Shown one piece after another: positions 51,984-55,837 of a stretch of DNA of 55,837 nt. The stretch lies in assembly GCA_002471375.1 (NCBI GenBank), contig DKPV01000019.1, positions 1-55,837 of the forward strand, in the 5' to 3' direction. This stretch comes from Flavobacteriales bacterium UBA7325. Lineage in GTDB: Bacteria; Bacteroidota; Bacteroidia; Flavobacteriales_D; Crocinitomicaceae. Both the position numbers and the translations under genes were made by a program. Position 1 is the first letter of the stretch; each line of letters opens with the position of its first letter. The notes under the pieces were generated by a model. The model had not been told where the DNA came from. It made no database searches and was given only the letters and a program-made list of their open reading frames with translations.

Positions 51984-53101
51984 TTCTTACTAGTTAGGAA
52001 GGTCCAATAGGTCGAACGATTGAGAACACTTGATTTTGCTTTGGGGTAAGCCTCACCAAATGATTTAGGTAATTTGACTTTCTTACGTTTCTCCCAATCT
52101 GTTTTATACGCTCTGAGCGAATCTTCGCCTACTTCAAGGAAGTCCATTCGTTGCTTTGTGTGAGTTTTCCAGAAATAGAGTTTCTTATCCAGACGGTTCA
52201 TTCGAATCCATTTTACACGCTCCGAGATGAGATAGTTTTTCCATAGCTCATTCATATCATTGCGCAAAAATGTAGGATTAAAGTTACTGATTAGCGCATT
52301 TCGAATGCCATTGTCTACAAAGTAAATGGCTTGCGACTTCTTAAGTTCATAGCGCTGATTAGAATAATAAGAAGGTAGTTTGATCAAAATAAATGCTTCA
52401 ACTAATAGGTCGACATATCTCTCGACAGTTTCATTGTCCAAACCACTTTTTTCTGCAATCTCATTATATGATACAGCATCACCTACATGAAAGGCAAGCA
52501 ATTGGAGCATCCGCATCATTTTATCTTGTTTATTGATTCTATCACTTGCGGCAAGATTAGTGAAAAGTACATCTTGAATTAGTTCGCGAAGTGTCAATTC
52601 GGCATGTCCCAAATCATTTAGAACTTGCGGATAATTTCCATAGATCAACCTCTCTTCAAGAAGTTTTTCCTCTTCCGGTAAACCAAAATGCTGAGCAGAT
52701 TCATAAAAAGAAGGTGCAAATATTGATACTTCTAGCCCTTCCAATCGGAGCGCTTCGAGCAACATTTCATCCACCCTAGGAGCAAAAGAACAGCAAACGA
52801 CCGTAGTGGCTTTTATATCTCCCGAAAGAACATACCCTAATAATTCTTGTAAATTGGAAAGGTATTGTGCCTCTTCTATAACTAAGATTTGAGAATCAAT
52901 TTTTATTTTTTCTGGTGAATTTTCAAGCTCCCTTCTCGTCTTCTTCTGGTTACAATCAAAATGTGTCTTGGACCAATTATTAGCTGTAATAACCCCCTCA
53001 AGCATCGACATTTTGCCAGCGCGTTTTGGCCCTGTTAGAAGAATTAATTTATTTGCTTTAAGCTTCTCTTGAAGTCGATCTTGTTGAATTCGTGGGATCA
53101 T
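51980..53101 (-). CDS. AAA ATPase of the DUF4143 type with altered Walker motifs
   Basis: 373 residues from ATG 53101. Architecture: N-terminal P-loop domain (about 1-190), winged helix (about 205-255, YNEIAEKSGLDNETVERYVDLLVEAFILIKL) and a C-terminal DUF4143-like domain (YFVDNGIRNALI, then FWKTHTKQRMDFLEV). Walker A reads GPKRAGKMS (residues 24-32), with Met in place of the Thr/Ser after Lys. Walker B reads ILVIEEAQYL (EEAQ at 76-79), with Glu in place of the first Asp of DEAQ. The ATPase is probably weak or dead. It overlaps the AddB-like gene (ATGA), suggesting a functional link. Confidence 0.85.
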   Translation of the reverse strand: MIPRIQQDRLQEKLKANKLILLTGPKRAGKMSMLEGVITANNWSKTHFDCNQKKTRRELENSPEKIKIDSQILVIEEAQYLSNLQELLGYVLSGDIKATTVVCCSFAPRVDEMLLEALRLEGLEVSIFAPSFYESAQHFGLPEEEKLLEERLIYGNYPQVLNDLGHAELTLRELIQDVLFTNLAASDRINKQDKMMRMLQLLAFHVGDAVSYNEIAEKSGLDNETVERYVDLLVEAFILIKLPSYYSNQRYELKKSQAIYFVDNGIRNALISNFNPTFLRNDMNELWKNYLISERVKWIRMNRLDKKLYFWKTHTKQRMDFLEVGEDSLRAYKTDWEKRKKVKLPKSFGEAYPKAKSSVLNRSTYWTFLTSKK

Positions 53102-53113
53102 CACTTTTTCTTT

Positions 53114-53121
53114 CAAATATA
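53114..53121 (-). promoter_or_regulatory. -7 promoter box of the ATPase-nuclease operon
   Basis: The minus strand reads TATATTTG, an exact TAnnTTTG match, 12 nt before the ATG at 53101. It fixes the start at that Met and would drive the nuclease gene too. Confidence 0.55.
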
Positions 53122-53181
53122 GCGAAAACACTCTTTAATCGTGACCTTTGGTTGATTATTGCGAATATGTCAAGTAATAAT

Positions 53182-54402
53182 CTAGTTCAACCAAACTTTA
53201 TTGAAGAACCTTTGGGCGCGATTTGAGTTCATAAATTTATTCCCACCGTAGGATTTTAGAACCAGAAAATAATCTTGTGCCATGATTATTCTCGTCCAGA
53301 ATAATCCTTCAGGATATGAATCAGACAACCCTTCATATGCCTCTCCGCCATTATCAAGTTTTATCTTTCGATATGGACTTTCTGATGGACTCGCTATAAA
53401 AACATCGGCTAATTCTAGAAGACTAGCGTCATCGTTTCGATCATAGATCTCGACACTATATGTATTCCCCTGACCAAAGTCTCGGTAGATTAATTTAAAG
53501 TTTACTTCACCCCAAAAATCATCCTCAACAATTGCTGGCTTCCCGGGAAACGCAACCTGAAAACCAATGCTGTCATTTTCATATAGGAATGTCTTTTGGT
53601 TTTTTACCTCAAGCTTATCCAAGCTCACATCCTCTCCGTAGGTTGCAAGAACCTTTCTAACCTTGTAACCTTTTTTTTGAAGAAGGCTAATCATTCCCTC
53701 GTTCCCTGCTAAATGACCAGCACCAACCGCACAAAAAATACTTTGATCGGCTTTTAATAAAGAATCTAGACGCGCAGACATTCCATAATTTCTCTCAATG
53801 ATCAATGACTCATAAAACCCCTCTGACAAGGAGAGACTTAATCTAAGCATTTCATCGATGTCATAAATGTCACCCTTTAAGTATGTTTCAAGAATATCTT
53901 CGCGTGTTACGAATAATGATTCATAGCGCATTTCATTGGAACTTGGTTCAGCATTATCGAAAAAATTCAATTGGCTATCAATCGTTTCTAGAGGATGAAA
54001 CTTTTTGCCTGCATTATAGCAATACTGTTGAAAATAGGCATCGAGAAATTGAGGCATTCCGTCCTCATCTCCATAAACGGTGGAACTAGCTCTTTTTGAT
54101 GCCGTATAAGGATTCCCATCTTTGTCGTACTTCACACGGATAAAACCTTCCCTAACATCGAGCTCTTCGAACAGACCAAAAATATCAGTCTCTAGAACCA
54201 CAGCGTCGACATTATTTAATGCTATATAGGTTGAGTCAGATAAATTAAAAACGCGCCGATCATTGTTATGAAAACTACCGAAGAGGTACGCATTCTTCTC
54301 AAGTCCATTCCCTGAAATTTCCCACAACAATTGATGCCCATCATCTATAGATTGGGAGAACCCAATAAGTGGAGAAAAAAGAAATATGATGTATTTAAGC
54401 AT
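53182..54402 (-). CDS. TraB/GumN-family protein
   Basis: 406 residues. A signal peptide (about 1-16, IGFSQ) is followed by the TraB/GumN domain: LLWEISGNGLEKNAYLFGSFHNND (GSxH motif), NNVDAVVLETD and SIFCAVGAGHLAGNEGMISLLQKKGYKVRKVLA near its end (about 225-255). A second domain of about 130 residues follows (IGFQVAFPGKPAIVEDDF ... SYGGNKFMNSNRAQRFFNKVW). TraB/GumN proteins are proposed proteases or peptidase-like proteins. Probably periplasmic. Confidence 0.85.
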   Translation of the reverse strand: MLKYIIFLFSPLIGFSQSIDDGHQLLWEISGNGLEKNAYLFGSFHNNDRRVFNLSDSTYIALNNVDAVVLETDIFGLFEELDVREGFIRVKYDKDGNPYTASKRASSTVYGDEDGMPQFLDAYFQQYCYNAGKKFHPLETIDSQLNFFDNAEPSSNEMRYESLFVTREDILETYLKGDIYDIDEMLRLSLSLSEGFYESLIIERNYGMSARLDSLLKADQSIFCAVGAGHLAGNEGMISLLQKKGYKVRKVLATYGEDVSLDKLEVKNQKTFLYENDSIGFQVAFPGKPAIVEDDFWGEVNFKLIYRDFGQGNTYSVEIYDRNDDASLLELADVFIASPSESPYRKIKLDNGGEAYEGLSDSYPEGLFWTRIIMAQDYFLVLKSYGGNKFMNSNRAQRFFNKVWLN

Positions 54403-54429
54403 ACTGTTAAGATACGATTATTAATCCAT

Positions 54430-55665
54430 TTAGCTTAGGATGATTCGCTCAATAAGTTGGTCTCCGAACGAATATGGAATGTAGGCTAGATTCGGAATTT
54501 CCTTTGTTAGAATTACGGCTGTCTTCTTCCCTATTGTAATTGTTCCATGCGTATCAGATAGGCCCATGGCATATGCCGCATTTATCGTAAGTGCGTTGAG
54601 AGCCTCCTCTGGTGTCATTTTCATTTTAACACAAGCTAAGGACCAGACAAATCCAAGATTTCCGCTTGGTGTGGAGCCTGGGTTGAAATCACTCGCTAAT
54701 GCTACCGGCAGATCGTTATCGATCAATCTTCGCGCATCGCCGAATGGGATCGATAAGAAATGTGAGCAGCTTGGTAATATAGTTGGCATCGTCTTCGATC
54801 CTTTCAAGGCTTCAATGTCATCATCAACCAATTCTTCCAGATGGTCTACTGAAAGTGCATTCAGTTCAACAGCCTTCCGGATTCCTCCAAGGGCTGAAAA
54901 TTGATTAACATGCACCTTTGGCTTTAATCCAATAGCTATACCCGCTTCAAGAATTTCTTCCATCTCATCAACAGAAAAATAATTCCTTTCACAAAACACA
55001 TCTATGTAATCCGCCAAGTTCTCATCCGCAATTCGCGGGATCATTTCATTTTTAATCAGGTCAATATAGCCTCTGTGATTATCCTTGAATTCTGGAGGAA
55101 AAGCATGTGCCCCTAAAAAAGTGGACCTAATAGGGATATCGCATTCTGCTTTAAGTCTTTTTATTACGCGCAGCATTTTAAGTTCTGCATCCATACTCAA
55201 TCCATAGCCTGATTTGATTTCAAGCGCACCAGTTCCATAAGACTTCAATCGCTGTATTCTTTCCATAGCATGGTCGAACAGCTCCACTTCGCTCATATCG
55301 GCCAATCTACGTGCAGAATTTAAAATTCCACCGCCCTTCAGTGCTATCTCTTCATAAGTGAGGCCATTAATGCGGTCAACGAACTCTTCCTCTCTACTTT
55401 TCGCAAAAACAGTATGTGTATGTGAATCGCAAAAAGCCGGGAGAACGTACTTACCTTCTGCATCAATAATTTCAAGATCTCTCCAATCAGCTAATCCACC
55501 CCATTCTAACATGGATCCGTATTCTACAATAATTCCATCCTCCAGCGCAAGAAAAGCATTTTCGAGTATGGGTAATTCTTTCATATCTCCTCCACGACGT
55601 ACTTTCGGTAAATCCTCACCGCATTGCACTAGTCCTTTAATGTTTTTAATCAGAATCTTTCCCAT
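54430..55665 (-). CDS. hutI: imidazolonepropionase
   Basis: 411 residues from ATG 55665 (MGKILIKNIKGL); a start 9 bp upstream is in frame but less likely. Amidohydrolase fold: VLPAFCDSHTHTVFAKSREEEFVDRINGLTYEEIALKGGGI (metal His-x-His, about 66-106), TGALEIKSGYGLSMDAELKMLRVI, FLGAHAFPPEF, KVHVNQFSALGGIRKAVEL, SVDHLEEL and ALASDFNPGSTPSGNL (metal Asp). It hydrolyses imidazolone-5-propionate to N-formimino-glutamate, third step of histidine breakdown. Other hut genes are not in the window. A near -7 box (TAACATTG) lies 6 nt upstream. Confidence 0.95.
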   Translation of the reverse strand: MGKILIKNIKGLVQCGEDLPKVRRGGDMKELPILENAFLALEDGIIVEYGSMLEWGGLADWRDLEIIDAEGKYVLPAFCDSHTHTVFAKSREEEFVDRINGLTYEEIALKGGGILNSARRLADMSEVELFDHAMERIQRLKSYGTGALEIKSGYGLSMDAELKMLRVIKRLKAECDIPIRSTFLGAHAFPPEFKDNHRGYIDLIKNEMIPRIADENLADYIDVFCERNYFSVDEMEEILEAGIAIGLKPKVHVNQFSALGGIRKAVELNALSVDHLEELVDDDIEALKGSKTMPTILPSCSHFLSIPFGDARRLIDNDLPVALASDFNPGSTPSGNLGFVWSLACVKMKMTPEEALNALTINAAYAMGLSDTHGTITIGKKTAVILTKEIPNLAYIPYSFGDQLIERIILS

Positions 55666-55750
55666 AGCACACAATGTTAGGGAAAAACATCCATTTGTAT
55701 CAATGCATTTAAAATTTTTAACGATCTACTGTCTAATTCAAGAAAATGCA

Positions 55751-55758
55751 TAACTTTG
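55751..55758 (+). promoter_or_regulatory. -7 promoter box of the tRNA-Leu gene
   Basis: TAACTTTG matches TAnnTTTG exactly and lies 34 nt before the first base of the tRNA. Transcription would begin near 55765. Confidence 0.65.
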
Positions 55759-55792
55759 CAGCCGCATCTGTCGAAAGACATGATTCCGAAAT

Positions 55793-55837
55793 GCCTTGGT
55801 GGCGGAATTGGTAGACGCGCTGGATTCAAAATCCAGT
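55793..55837 (+). tRNA. tRNA-Leu (anticodon CAA), cut by the window end
   Basis: GCCTTGG (acceptor 5' strand), TG, then the Leu-type D arm GCGGAATTGGTAGACGC, and an anticodon arm CTGGA-TTCAAAA-TCCAG. The loop places CAA at positions 34-36, which reads UUG codons. The variable arm, T arm and 3' acceptor strand lie beyond the window. Confidence 0.93.

Overview
The window looks like a chromosomal segment of a low-GC member of the Bacteroidota, most likely Flavobacteriales-like. The evidence is the mix of gene families: type IX secretion (T9SS)/gliding-type C-terminal domains, TonB receptors with a carboxypeptidase-regulatory N-domain, LytS/LytTR two-component genes, a YwqK/MORN protein and DUF3108. 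The Bacteroidota -7 promoter box (TAnnTTTG) recurs, and Shine-Dalgarno sequences are scarce. I see no insertion sequence, prophage or CRISPR array.

Layout. 1-1611: a secreted protein, then an intergenic stretch holding two near-identical tandem elements that look like small RNAs with their own hairpins. 1612-4140: lepA coupled to a DUF1826-like gene. 4159-9690 (minus): DUF3108 protein, acyltransferase 3, OmpA-family protein and leuS. 9792-12768: a TPR-LytS histidine kinase and its LytTR response regulator, followed by a UTR-like stretch with a tiny cationic Leu/Lys-rich reading frame and a bidirectional terminator. 13176-16587: cyclase, YceI lipoprotein, HAD phosphatase, methylmalonyl-CoA epimerase and a T9SS cargo. 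16829-21007: a peptide-type binding lipoprotein next to a TonB receptor. 21028-24793: a broken lipoprotein gene, a small lipoprotein, a beta-barrel protein, a lipoprotein, an RsuA/RluB-type pseudouridine synthase without its catalytic Asp, and yraN. 24870-30105: an SBBP-like T9SS protein, a pseudogene, adenine deaminase and a truncated secreted protein. 30196-32446 (minus): the classical acpP-fabF-rnc cluster. 32512-35402: an iodotyrosine-deiodinase-like nitroreductase, purN, marC and a secreted propeller-like protein.

35621-44149 (minus) is a tight surface-glycan operon: ATP-grasp ligase, NeuD/PglD-type acetyltransferase, WecE aminotransferase, WecF-like (GT56) transferase, glucuronyl C5-epimerase-like protein, methyltransferase, Wzx flippase and GT4 glycosyltransferase. 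It probably builds an oligosaccharide containing 4-acetamido-4,6-dideoxyhexose. A MOSC gene lies just upstream. 44691-55665: a giant YwqK/MORN protein, LysE exporter, small conserved protein, a structured RNA candidate, a lipoprotein, an AddB-like nuclease coupled to a degenerate DUF4143-type ATPase, a TraB/GumN protein and hutI. The window ends inside a tRNA-Leu(CAA).

Four themes deserve a second look. (1) The tandem RNA pair at 1042-1495 has a 39-nt identical core, stems that differ yet still pair, and a 15-nt perfect complement in the small peptide frame at 13122-13136. (2) Three genes lack any ATG/GTG/TTG where homology says they start, and have ATT, ATC or ATA there instead (acyltransferase, rnc, GT4). 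(3) Several -7 boxes lie only 4-6 nt before an ATG, suggesting leaderless mRNAs. (4) Gene decay is frequent: two Trp-to-stop changes in one gene, frameshifts, premature stops and lost catalytic residues. All functional statements are inferred from recognised motifs; no database search was possible.
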